The notes under the pieces: model-generated
Database searches by the model: none
Seen by the model: only the letters and a program-made list of their open reading frames with translations
Told to the model about the DNA's origin: nothing
Position numbers and translations under genes: made by a program
NCBI GenBank assembly: GCA_038230275.1
Contig: JBBRNO010000014.1
Span: forward strand, 22,275-86,274
From: JANXXV01 sp038230275
GTDB lineage: Bacteria > Acidobacteriota > Terriglobia > Bryobacterales > Bryobacteraceae
Direction of reading: 5' to 3'
Length of the DNA: 64,000 nucleotides
Part shown: piece by piece, positions 16,866 through 24,996 of the stretch
Layout of the letters: every line of letters begins with the position of its first letter
Numbering within the stretch: the stretch's first letter is position 1

Positions 16866-19362
16866 GGATCACCTCAATCGGATTCAGCCGCACTGCCACC
16901 CATGCCGGATAGAGCCCCGCCGCAACCGTTGCCGCATAAACCAGCGAGATTGCGCCCAGCAGCACGGCCACCGGCCAATGAAATTGAATCGTCCAACCGA
17001 ACGACTGTTCGTTGATCACGTAAATCAGCAGCAACGATAGCAACACTCCCAGCACCAGCCCGGCCACGTTCGCCAGCAAGCCCAGTAACCCCGCCTCAAA
17101 CAGAATCATTCGCCGTAGCCGCGGCCCTGAAATCCCCAGAAATCGCAATAATCCCAACTCACGGCGCCGGTCGATCACCAACGCCAGCAGCGCCCCCGCC
17201 ACGCCCATCACCGCCACAAACACCGCCACGCCTTCCAAAGCATAAGTGATCGCAAATGTTCTATCGAAAATCTTGATCGCCTCCGCCCGCAATGTCCGAT
17301 TGGAAAACACCAGCACCCTTCGCCCCGCCGTTGCTTCTTCCACCACCCGCTTCCCCTCGTCCATCCCGGTGCCGGGTTTCAAGTACACCGCAATATTGGA
17401 TGGCGCAGGGTCGGGCAGATAACGCAGCAGCGTCTTGCGGTCCATGATGATGTACCCGCGTTCGCTGGAATAGTCGTAGTAAATATCCACCACCCGAAAT
17501 CTTCCCTCACGCCCGCCCAGCGGCAGCTTCAAAACGTCGCCCGCCCTCACCTGATGTTTATTCGCGAAGGCTTCACTCACAATGACCGTATCCCCGGAAC
17601 CCAGCTTCGGAAATACCACACGCGGATCGGCCCCGGAAAGAAACGGCCGCCGCCCATAACGGCCGGCTATCGCCGTATCGCCGCCGCCCAAAATTGCGGG
17701 CATTCCGCCATAGCTGATTTCATAGGCGCGAAACCGGTCCACCGCGGCAACCTGTGGCAACGCCGCAATCCGGTCCGCAACCTCCGCGGACATCGTCGGG
17801 TGTTTATCCGGACCTGTAGGCCCGGCCGGCCTCAAATACAGATCCGCCTGCAAGCGGTCGTCCATCCACACCAGCACGGTCTCGCGGAAACTCCCCACCA
17901 TGATTCCCACCGCTGCCATCATGGCGATTGCCGTGGAAAGCGCGCCCACCAGAACGGAGGTACGGCGCAGTGAGCCCACCAAGCCGCGGGCGGCAAGCAG
18001 TGCCTCCACGCCAAGCACTCGCCGAATCAAGCCGGCACTAACAGACGAGAGCCCAGCCACCAGCGCGGGAATCAGCAGCGCCGAAGACCCCACCAACATC
18101 ACCGCCGCCGCATAACCAAAAATCGGTTTGCCATCCACCGGCCCCTGCTGCGACGCGATCCAGGCAGCCAAACCTAGCGCAGTGGCAATCGCAAGATTCC
18201 GCCAACGATGCATCCGCACTTCGTGTTCACGCCGTCCGCGTGCCATCGCCTCCACCGGAACCACCGTCGACGCTTCCCAGGCAGGCAACAAAGCCGACAG
18301 CACCGCAACGCCAGTCCCCAGGAACAGTCCCAACAACACGATGTCCCAACCCAAATGGATCGAACCCGGCCGGCTACTGACGTAGAGCGAATCCACCGTT
18401 ACCGCAATCAGCTTCACCGCACTCTCCGCCATCAATCGCCCCAACGCCAGGCCCACGCCCGCGCCCAGCAATCCAAAGCACGCGGCTTCGCCAAGAAATG
18501 CCCCAAGCACTGACGCGCGCGTAGCCCCAAGCGCACGCAAGATCCCAATTTCCGCACGCCGCCGCACCACCGAAACGGAGATCGTGTTGTAGATCAGGAA
18601 AGCACCCACCACCAGCGCGATATAGCTAAGCACCCGCAGATTCCAACGGAACGCCGCCAGCATGCGCCTGTTTTCGTTCGTACGGCTTCCCTGCCGCGCC
18701 AGTGTCACGCCCGCCGGAAGACCGGCACGTAACAGCGGCTCCCACTCGTCTAAGCTCTTCCCGGCCGGCGTCTGAATCAGGATGCGATCCAGATTCCCGG
18801 TTCGCCCCAGCACGCGGCTGGCAGGCGCAAGGTCCATCACAATCACCTCGCCGGATCGCGCCCCCAGAACCCCGCGCACCGAAAACTCCGCGGTCCGGTC
18901 GTTGATCAGCAGCCGCACTCGGTCTCCAACGTGCAGTCCCAAACCATCGCCCGCCCAGATGGAATCGTCGCTTTGAAAGACGCTCGCGCTCGATGAATCG
19001 CCCGTATGGCCAGGCAAAGCATCGGCCAGCAAATCCACCGCGATCAGTGGAATGGTCCGCTCTCCCAGCACCGCGTAGTCTTCCATTCGCGGGCGCAGAC
19101 GCAAGGCATAGGGCAGGGAAGCCAACGCCGCCAAGGTCTCCGGCGGCACTCCCCCCGCAGTCGCCGTCACCTCGAAATCGGAATCGCCCGCAAGCGTCTC
19201 CACGGAAGCCCGAAACGATCCTGCCGCCGCATCCCCGGCCAGTTCAATCGCAATCACCACGGCCACGCCCAAAGCGACAGCAAGCGCAGTCAGCACCGTG
19301 CGCAACATTTCCTTGCGCAGTGGGCGGACAATCAAGCGATAGAACAGCAGGACCGCGGGCAT
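16855..19362 (-). CDS. FtsX-family ABC transporter permease (AttFG-like, duplicated core)
   Basis: 835 residues. It has an N-terminal transmembrane helix (EMLRTVLTALAVALGVAVVIAI), an extracytoplasmic MacB-like domain, and a first FtsX core (LSYIALVVGAFLIYNTISVSV, RRRAEIGILRALGATR). A linker with further helices, a second periplasmic domain and a second FtsX core (VAVFVAVMGVAGALLALVI, RRRELGLLRFLGIS) follow. About ten membrane helices in all make this a fused AttF/AttG-like or LolE-type permease. Its ATG overlaps the stop of the ATPase gene (TAATG). The family moves lipids, lipoproteins or peptides by mechanotransmission rather than channel transport. The cargo is unknown. Confidence 0.9.
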   Translation of the reverse strand: MPAVLLFYRLIVRPLRKEMLRTVLTALAVALGVAVVIAIELAGDAAAGSFRASVETLAGDSDFEVTATAGGVPPETLAALASLPYALRLRPRMEDYAVLGERTIPLIAVDLLADALPGHTGDSSSASVFQSDDSIWAGDGLGLHVGDRVRLLINDRTAEFSVRGVLGARSGEVIVMDLAPASRVLGRTGNLDRILIQTPAGKSLDEWEPLLRAGLPAGVTLARQGSRTNENRRMLAAFRWNLRVLSYIALVVGAFLIYNTISVSVVRRRAEIGILRALGATRASVLGAFLGEAACFGLLGAGVGLALGRLMAESAVKLIAVTVDSLYVSSRPGSIHLGWDIVLLGLFLGTGVAVLSALLPAWEASTVVPVEAMARGRREHEVRMHRWRNLAIATALGLAAWIASQQGPVDGKPIFGYAAAVMLVGSSALLIPALVAGLSSVSAGLIRRVLGVEALLAARGLVGSLRRTSVLVGALSTAIAMMAAVGIMVGSFRETVLVWMDDRLQADLYLRPAGPTGPDKHPTMSAEVADRIAALPQVAAVDRFRAYEISYGGMPAILGGGDTAIAGRYGRRPFLSGADPRVVFPKLGSGDTVIVSEAFANKHQVRAGDVLKLPLGGREGRFRVVDIYYDYSSERGYIIMDRKTLLRYLPDPAPSNIAVYLKPGTGMDEGKRVVEEATAGRRVLVFSNRTLRAEAIKIFDRTFAITYALEGVAVFVAVMGVAGALLALVIDRRRELGLLRFLGISGPRLRRMILFEAGLLGLLANVAGLVLGVLLSLLLIYVINEQSFGWTIQFHWPVAVLLGAISLVYAATVAAGLYPAWVAVRLNPIEVIHEE

Positions 19363-20030
19363 TACGAAGTTGCCACAGCCCCATCGCGCATATAGACGAC
19401 GGAATCGGCCATCGCCGCGGCTTCCACGCTGTGCGTCGCCATCAGTATGGAGGTGCGCTGTTCGTCGGCAACCCGCCGCAGCAGTTCCAGAATTACGTCG
19501 CCCGTAACCGTGTCCAGATTGCCCGTGGGTTCATCGGCCAGCAGCAGCGCGGGCGAATTCACCAGCGCTCTTGCAATCGCCACCCGCTGCATCTGCCCGC
19601 CCGAAAGCTGATAGGGCATGCGCGCCGCGTACGATTCCATCTCAACCCAACGCAGCCGTTCCAGTGCACTCTGGCGCACTTCCGTCTTCCCCGCAAGCAT
19701 CAATGGCAGCTCCACGTTCTCCACTACGGAAAGTGTATGCAGCAACTGGAAGGATTGAAAAATGAAACCGACCTTGATACAGCGAATTCGCGTCAGTTCG
19801 GCATCATTCAACGAAGAAGTAATCACGCCGTCCAGCGTCAATGTCCCGGACGTTGGGAAGTCCATCGCTCCCGCCAGATTCAATAGCGTGGATTTTCCAC
19901 ACCCGCTGCGCCCAACCAGCGCCACAAATTCACCTCGCCCGACATCGAGCGAAATGTCATGCAGCGCCGGCACCGGAGCGCCGTCAGTCATGTAGCTCTT
20001 GCTGACATGCTCCAGAGAAAGAATGCTCAT
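19362..20030 (-). CDS. ABC transporter ATP-binding protein (AttE/LolD/MacB type)
   Basis: 222 residues. Walker A is GRSGCGKST, the Q-loop region is FIFQSFQLLHTL, the signature motif LSGGQMQRVAIARAL, and Walker B LLLADEPTGNLD, with the H-switch in MATHSVEAA. The PTGNLD form is typical of the MacB/LolD/FtsE class that pairs with FtsX-like permeases. It is the first gene of the operon and its stop overlaps the permease start by one base. It would power the permease encoded by the next gene. Confidence 0.95.
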   Translation of the reverse strand: MSILSLEHVSKSYMTDGAPVPALHDISLDVGRGEFVALVGRSGCGKSTLLNLAGAMDFPTSGTLTLDGVITSSLNDAELTRIRCIKVGFIFQSFQLLHTLSVVENVELPLMLAGKTEVRQSALERLRWVEMESYAARMPYQLSGGQMQRVAIARALVNSPALLLADEPTGNLDTVTGDVILELLRRVADEQRTSILMATHSVEAAAMADSVVYMRDGAVATS

Positions 20031-20093
20031 ACGTCTATTAGATGCCAGCCGCGTACCGGCGGGCAGATTTTCAGTCCGCTATAATAAAGCGCC

Positions 20094-21785
20094 TTGATTC
20101 AAAAGCTGCCTCGCAGATTCTTCTTGCGCGCCTTCCTTGGACTTCCCTTTCTCAACCGAGCCCAAGCGGCCGACCCCGTTCACCGCGGATTTGAAGATAT
20201 TGCCGCGAAGTCCGGCGTTCGGTTCCGGCACGCCTCCAGCAAGACTTCCGAGAAGTACCTGCCCGAGTCGATGGGCGCTGGTGTGGCCATGCTGGACTAT
20301 AACAATGACGGCCTATTGGATCTGTTCTTCGTGAATGGCGCCGCGCTACAGAACCCGATGCCCGCCGGGGCCCAGCCTGACAAATCCGATCCGCGATATT
20401 GGAATCGCCTTTTCAAAAACAACGGCGATTCCACGTTTACAGACGTCACCGAAGCCGCCGGATTAAAGGGCGCCGGTTACGGAATGGGTGTCGCCGTGGG
20501 TGACTACAACAACGATGGCTTCCCGGACATTTACGTCACCAGCCTCGGCCGCAATACCTTGTACCGCAACAACGGTGACGGCACCTTTAGCGATGTCACC
20601 GAAAAAGCCGGTGTTGGCGGCTCAGGTTGGTCCGTGTCTGCCTGCTTTGTCGATTACGATCGCGACGGGCTGCTGGATCTGATCGTTACCCGCTATCTGG
20701 ATTGGGATTTCAGCAAGAACATTTACTGTGGTGAGCACAAACCCGGTTACCGAGCCTACTGCCATCCGGATCAATTCCAGCCCGTAACTCACTTGGTCTA
20801 CCACAATAACGGCGACGGCACCTTCACCGATGTTTCGAAGAAGTGCGGTCTCGGAGCGGTGCCCTCAAAAGGGTTGGGTATCGCTGTGAACGACTTTGAT
20901 CGCGACGGCTGGCCCGATATCGCCATCGCAAACGACTCTTTCCCCCAGCAACTGTTTCGAAACAACAGGGACGGCACCTTCAGAGAGGTCGCCATGGATT
21001 TAGGCCTTGCCTACGATGAGGATGGCAAGGCCTTCGCCGGCATGGGCATCGACTTCGCCGATTATGGCAACGATGGTTTTCCCGACGTCTTCATCAATGC
21101 CCTGGCGAATCAGCGCTACGCTCTTTTTCAGAACCAGAAGGGACGCGCGGTGGAATACGTCTCGGCATCCACCGGCATTGCAGGCATTACCTCGAAACAT
21201 TCCGGATGGGGGGCCAAATTTATCGACTACGATAACGACGGCTGGAAAGACATCCTCGTTGTTCAGGGGCACGTCATGGACAATATTGAATTGACGCAGC
21301 CGTCTTCGCATTATCGTGAGCCGCTACTGCTGATGCAGAATCGCAAAGGGAAATTCGCGGATGTCTCCCGGTCTAGCGGCACTGTCTTCCAGATCCCGCT
21401 GGTGGCACGCGGCGCGGCCGTGGGCGACTTGAACAATGACGGCTCCCTCGACGTGGCTATCAACTGCAACGACGGTCCAGCCGTAGTGCTGATGAACCGC
21501 GGCGGCAATGGAAACCATTGGCTGTTGCTCAATCCAATCGGGACGCGCAGCAACCGCGACGCCATCGGCGCCAGTGTCCGCCTGGTCTCCGAATCCGGAT
21601 TGGAACAGCACGGTTATGTCAGCACGGCAGGCAGCTACGCATCCGCCAGCGACAAACGCGTTCACTTCGGAATGGGGCGCGACCGCAAGGCCCGGCTCAT
21701 CGAAATAGCATGGCCGAGTGGCACCATGCAGCGTCTGGAAAATGTGCCCGTCGACCAGGTGCTCACGGTCAGGGAACCCGCCTGA
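20094..21785 (+). CDS. CRTAC1-like VCBS/FG-GAP repeat protein with ASPIC/UnbV C-domain (second copy)
   Basis: 563 residues from TTG 20094, with a signal peptide that has a Tat-like twin Arg (PRRFFLRAFLGLPFL, ending AQAAD). At least seven blades with calcium-loop motifs follow: LDYNNDGLLDLFF, DYNNDGFPDIYV, DYDRDGLLDLIV, DFDRDGWPDIAI, DYGNDGFPDVFI, DYDNDGWKDILV and DLNNDGSLDVAI. The end has the ASPIC/UnbV domain (IGASVRLVSESG, GSYASASDKRVHFGMG, IEIAWPSG). It resembles the gene at 10615 but stands alone, with no TPR partner next to it. A TATAAT lies only 8 bases before the start codon; if used, the transcript would be nearly leaderless, but no matching -35 is seen. The 3' end overlaps the convergent zinc-ribbon gene by 17 bases. 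Confidence 0.88.
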   Translation: MIQKLPRRFFLRAFLGLPFLNRAQAADPVHRGFEDIAAKSGVRFRHASSKTSEKYLPESMGAGVAMLDYNNDGLLDLFFVNGAALQNPMPAGAQPDKSDPRYWNRLFKNNGDSTFTDVTEAAGLKGAGYGMGVAVGDYNNDGFPDIYVTSLGRNTLYRNNGDGTFSDVTEKAGVGGSGWSVSACFVDYDRDGLLDLIVTRYLDWDFSKNIYCGEHKPGYRAYCHPDQFQPVTHLVYHNNGDGTFTDVSKKCGLGAVPSKGLGIAVNDFDRDGWPDIAIANDSFPQQLFRNNRDGTFREVAMDLGLAYDEDGKAFAGMGIDFADYGNDGFPDVFINALANQRYALFQNQKGRAVEYVSASTGIAGITSKHSGWGAKFIDYDNDGWKDILVVQGHVMDNIELTQPSSHYREPLLLMQNRKGKFADVSRSSGTVFQIPLVARGAAVGDLNNDGSLDVAINCNDGPAVVLMNRGGNGNHWLLLNPIGTRSNRDAIGASVRLVSESGLEQHGYVSTAGSYASASDKRVHFGMGRDRKARLIEIAWPSGTMQRLENVPVDQVLTVREPA

Positions 21786-23706
21786 TCCGCTCCAGCGCGG
21801 TGGAACTGGCCAGGTCCAAGTCAGTCCCCAGAAACCCCGTCAGTAAAGATTCCACCTGCCCCTGGAACACCTTCTCGGAACCCACCAGCGCCAGAAAATC
21901 CGCACCAGCCAGCCGCACCAGGAAATCGAACTCCGGGTTTCCCATCATCGCGCCCACCGCATCCATCAGTTCGCTCACCGCTCGCCGTTCCACCACAAAC
22001 CCCGGCAGCACATCGGCGTTCGCATACCGCAAAAACTTGGCCAGCCGCTCCCGATTCGAAGCATTCCCCACAATTTCCACCAGATCGGCTCGCAACAGGA
22101 AACGCCGAAATGTACCAACGAACCCACCGATCGATCCAAAGAAACGGTTGAGCGCTTCCGCCTGAATCAGCAGCGGCCCCATTCCCGAATGGTCCAACCG
22201 CCCATACCACCGGAAGAGTGAAGTCCAAGCTGCCAGCACCACCACCACCGGCTCCATCCCAAAAACCACGCCTGCCAGGAATCGATGCAGCCCTTCATCG
22301 GCATACTCCGTCAATTGCATTTCGGCGAACTTGCAAAATTCAACGCGGGTCGATTCATCGGCTTCCCTCCAATGCTTCGCCACGAACCCCGGCGGCATCC
22401 GGCCTTCTTTAGCGATGACGTCCATTCCCCATTGGCTGGCTGAGAAAACATCATTCTGCATGAAGAAAATTCCAAGCTGCTCCAATCGGTCCGGCGGTAA
22501 TCCGGCGCGTTGCAGGATCGCCTGATAGACGGCCGGCTCACCCTGCGCCGCCCGCGCTACGCGCACCGCGTCTTCAGCCGGACATCCCCAACAAAGAGCG
22601 AAGCACGCATACTTTCGCACATTGGAATCTGCCGTGGTCTCCGCAATGGCAAGCAGCGAATCGCGCAACGCCGGAACCGGTTTCCGCCGCGATTCCATCT
22701 CGCGCAGCAATCGCAGCTGATGTTCGGTCGACGCATCCCGCAGCACGTCCCGCACCGGACCCAACGCGCCAATTCTCGCCAGCGTGGACCCTGCCGCGAA
22801 CCGTTGCAGCGGGTCGGCGCTACGCGTCGCAGCCGTCAATCGGTCCACGTCCCCGGCAATCAGCGCCGCCGTGAACGCGACGTCCGGATCGGCCGAAAGC
22901 AGAGCATCCTGAGGAACCTGCGCCGTCTTGTCCCCCAGCATCACCCGGCGTATTGCGGCCGCAGAGCCCTCTGGCGACCGCCGCAGCACATCCAACAGGG
23001 CCCGTCCATCTTCCGTCTCGCAAGGCCCGTAGAGTGCGCGCCAACTGGTAACCGCCAGCGAAGCCTCGGCCCGCAACGCCTCCGGTCCGCCCAGCGCAAG
23101 GCTGCAAGCCTCGCGATAAACGCCCCAGTCGTCCAGCAGAAATCGCGTAACAATCGCCAGTGACCGCGTAGACTCCAGTGGCGTCACCTTCTGAATCGCT
23201 ATCGCGGCCGAAAGCTTCTCATCGCGGCTGTTCGCGCCGGAAACCGAACCCTCTCCCTGCGTCACCGCGGGCGACAAGACCTCCAGCCGATCCTCCGGCC
23301 AGGGCAGTTGCACGATCAACTCCTCCTGCAGATCCTCGCTCCAATGCCTTTGAGAAAGGACCGTCTCCAGAAAACGAACATGGTCCACGTGCCGCTGCAT
23401 CGTGGCCGCGTGGCGCTGATAGATCTGAGTGAAGTTGTCGATCTGGTCCGGCTCAAGCTCCGTTAGCATCTTCGGAATCGTGAAGCGATCCGCCCCCGCA
23501 TCCTTCAGCATGCGCGCCGCGCCGTAAAAGCGTTCGTCCACCACCGCCGCGCCGCATCGGCGGCAGAACTTACCAGCAGGAGTCCACTTGGCGCACCAGA
23601 AGCAGCGGACTTCCCGCCGCACCGCCTGTCCGCAATGGATACAAAGATCGCCAGCCTTCCAGTCGGACGGTTGCGGCTGCTGGCAAGCTTCGCAAAGAGC
23701 CCGCAT
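21769..23706 (-). CDS. Double zinc-ribbon protein with long helical (HEAT-like) region, function unknown
   Basis: 645 residues. The N-terminus holds four CxxC knuckles (C5/C8, C22/C25, C35/C38, C48/C51), forming two zinc ribbons with the linker DWKAGDLCIHCG. A short segment (ARMLKDAGADRFTIPKMLTEL) follows that also matches the end of the neighbouring protein. Residues about 120-640 are helical, Ala/Leu-rich and HEAT-like (FAAGSTLARIGALGPVRDVL, DSLLAIAETTADSNVRKYAC). There is no signal peptide or membrane segment in the first 100 residues; a hydrophobic stretch (LAGVVFGMEPVVVVLAAW) lies near residue 490. It starts 3 bases after the small zinc-ribbon gene, so they are one operon. It is probably a cytoplasmic binding or scaffold protein. 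No enzyme motif is seen. Confidence 0.75.
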   Translation of the reverse strand: MRALCEACQQPQPSDWKAGDLCIHCGQAVRREVRCFWCAKWTPAGKFCRRCGAAVVDERFYGAARMLKDAGADRFTIPKMLTELEPDQIDNFTQIYQRHAATMQRHVDHVRFLETVLSQRHWSEDLQEELIVQLPWPEDRLEVLSPAVTQGEGSVSGANSRDEKLSAAIAIQKVTPLESTRSLAIVTRFLLDDWGVYREACSLALGGPEALRAEASLAVTSWRALYGPCETEDGRALLDVLRRSPEGSAAAIRRVMLGDKTAQVPQDALLSADPDVAFTAALIAGDVDRLTAATRSADPLQRFAAGSTLARIGALGPVRDVLRDASTEHQLRLLREMESRRKPVPALRDSLLAIAETTADSNVRKYACFALCWGCPAEDAVRVARAAQGEPAVYQAILQRAGLPPDRLEQLGIFFMQNDVFSASQWGMDVIAKEGRMPPGFVAKHWREADESTRVEFCKFAEMQLTEYADEGLHRFLAGVVFGMEPVVVVLAAWTSLFRWYGRLDHSGMGPLLIQAEALNRFFGSIGGFVGTFRRFLLRADLVEIVGNASNRERLAKFLRYANADVLPGFVVERRAVSELMDAVGAMMGNPEFDFLVRLAGADFLALVGSEKVFQGQVESLLTGFLGTDLDLASSTALERIRRVP

Positions 23707-23709
23707 TGC

Positions 23710-24273
23710 TTAGCCGCGCTGCTTCCGCACCCGGCCCCAAAGGGAGTCCTTCTCGCCCGCGTCCATAGCCCGCAGCCGCTTTGGAATGTCGTCTTTCGAC
23801 AGCCCTTCCCGTCGCAACAGTACACCCAGGTCTAACTCCGCCGTCGGCAGGAACTCGGCTCCACAGGAGCGGCAGAACTTTCCCGGTCCACTGGCGGAAC
23901 ACCAGTAACAGGAAAGGATCGGTTCCGCCTGCCTGCCGCAAGCCAGACAAAGATCGCCGCTCTTGTAGTCCTTCGGTTGCTTGGCCCCGCAATGAACGCA
24001 GTGGACAATGTCGGCACTTTCCAGAACAACGTTAGCGGACGACGCCGTTGCAGCCTTCGTCTCCACAGCGCGGCCAGTGGCCCATTGGATCACTTTCGCG
24101 GCTGTTTCCGGATCGAGACCAGCGATCAACTCCACTAGCGTGGCGGCGTCCCCCACCGTCTGCAGATCAGCACGCGACGCGATGCCCGCTTCACTCAGTG
24201 CGGTCACTTGCGCCGCCGACAATCCCTTCGCCTTCAGAATATTCATCTCAAGCGTGCTGAACTCTTGCGCCAT
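23710..24273 (-). CDS. Small double zinc-ribbon protein with HhH-like N-domain, function unknown
   Basis: 187 residues from ATG 24273, preceded by GGAGG. A longer open frame to 24372 exists, but its extra residues look non-coding. Residues 1-65 resemble helix-hairpin-helix folds (MNILKAKGLSAAQVTALSEAGI, then DLQTVGDAATLVELIAGLD). Then come four CxxC pairs (C92/C95, C109/C112, C122/C125, C134/C137) spaced almost as in the next gene, and a short helical tail (LLRREGLSKDDIPKRLRAMD) also shared with it. The two proteins are therefore related in their middle parts and probably descend from a shared ribbon module. Nucleic-acid or protein binding is possible; no function is claimed. Confidence 0.72.
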   Translation of the reverse strand: MAQEFSTLEMNILKAKGLSAAQVTALSEAGIASRADLQTVGDAATLVELIAGLDPETAAKVIQWATGRAVETKAATASSANVVLESADIVHCVHCGAKQPKDYKSGDLCLACGRQAEPILSCYWCSASGPGKFCRSCGAEFLPTAELDLGVLLRREGLSKDDIPKRLRAMDAGEKDSLWGRVRKQRG

Positions 24274-24293
24274 CTTGTGGTGTGTCCTCCAAT

Positions 24294-24988
24294 CTATTGT
24301 GCCGCAGCGCAGTGCATCTCCATTCCCATCGCCCATCGGCGCTGAAAGCCTTTCCAGTAGGTGGCCGGCCACACGCCATCGTTCGACTGCTCCACGGCCA
24401 CATGAAGGTAGCTGCGCCGGCTCTCATCGCCCTTTAGATAGAGGTCCAGAAAAGCAGTAATGAAGTGTTGATTAATCGCGCCGATTCGATCTTTCCGCCA
24501 CACCGGCTCATCAAAGAACTCGCGCGTGGCTAGGTCCGCCAACGCTTCCACCGGAGGTGGATTGCCGCCCACGTTATGGTTCGCATTCTGATAAACCAGC
24601 ATGCAACGCTCGGAATGCACCGCGCCATCAAACGCCTTCTTCACGCCTTGTTCGTAGCCGGAAACATCGTCGTGATCTCCCACAATGAACAACGAAGGAA
24701 TTCGGATCCCAGCCAACCCACGTTCGTCCCAATTGTTGTTCGGTGGTTGCGCGCCCCAGGGTGAAATGGCCACGAAGGCTTTCAAATTCGCATGCCTTCG
24801 CGCGTCAAACATTGGATTGCCAGCCGTCAGCGGCTCCATATAACCGCCAGGCACCGTCTTCGCTGACCCACCTTGCGTGCTGTAGCCCGCACCCGCGCTA
24901 GCCAACGCTCCATAGCCGCCAGTTCCGGCGCGTCCACCGGCGGAACGCTGAAGTAGATCTGCAGCAGCGCCAGCACAGTCAGCCGCAT
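24294..24988 (-). pseudogene. Alpha/beta hydrolase (dienelactone-hydrolase-like) with large internal deletion
   Basis: A signal peptide starts at ATG 24988 (MRLTVLALLQIYFSVPPVD, then APELAA), only 8 bases after the PQQ-dehydrogenase stop and with AAGGAA before it. After about 25 residues the frame jumps, and the rest reads GGYGALASAGAGYS, ISPWGAQPP, FIVGDHDDVSGYE, NANHNVGG and YLKGDE. This is the C-terminal half of a secreted alpha/beta hydrolase, with the acid (GDHDD) and His (NANHN) parts. The piece that should hold the nucleophile elbow (G-x-S-x-G before GYGAL) is missing. The gene has lost roughly half its length plus the frame and should be inactive. It was the third gene of the cytochrome c / PQQ-dehydrogenase operon. 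Confidence 0.75.
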
Positions 24989-24996
24989 TGAATTCC

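Noticed and set aside
18993..19886. 297-codon plus-strand open frame
   Set aside because: Antisense to the ABC permease and ATPase, whose motifs are clear; Arg/Gln/His-rich shadow.
20080..20085. TATAAT as the promoter of the gene at 20094
   Set aside because: No matching -35 at 16-18 bases and only 8 bases to the start codon; it may be chance.
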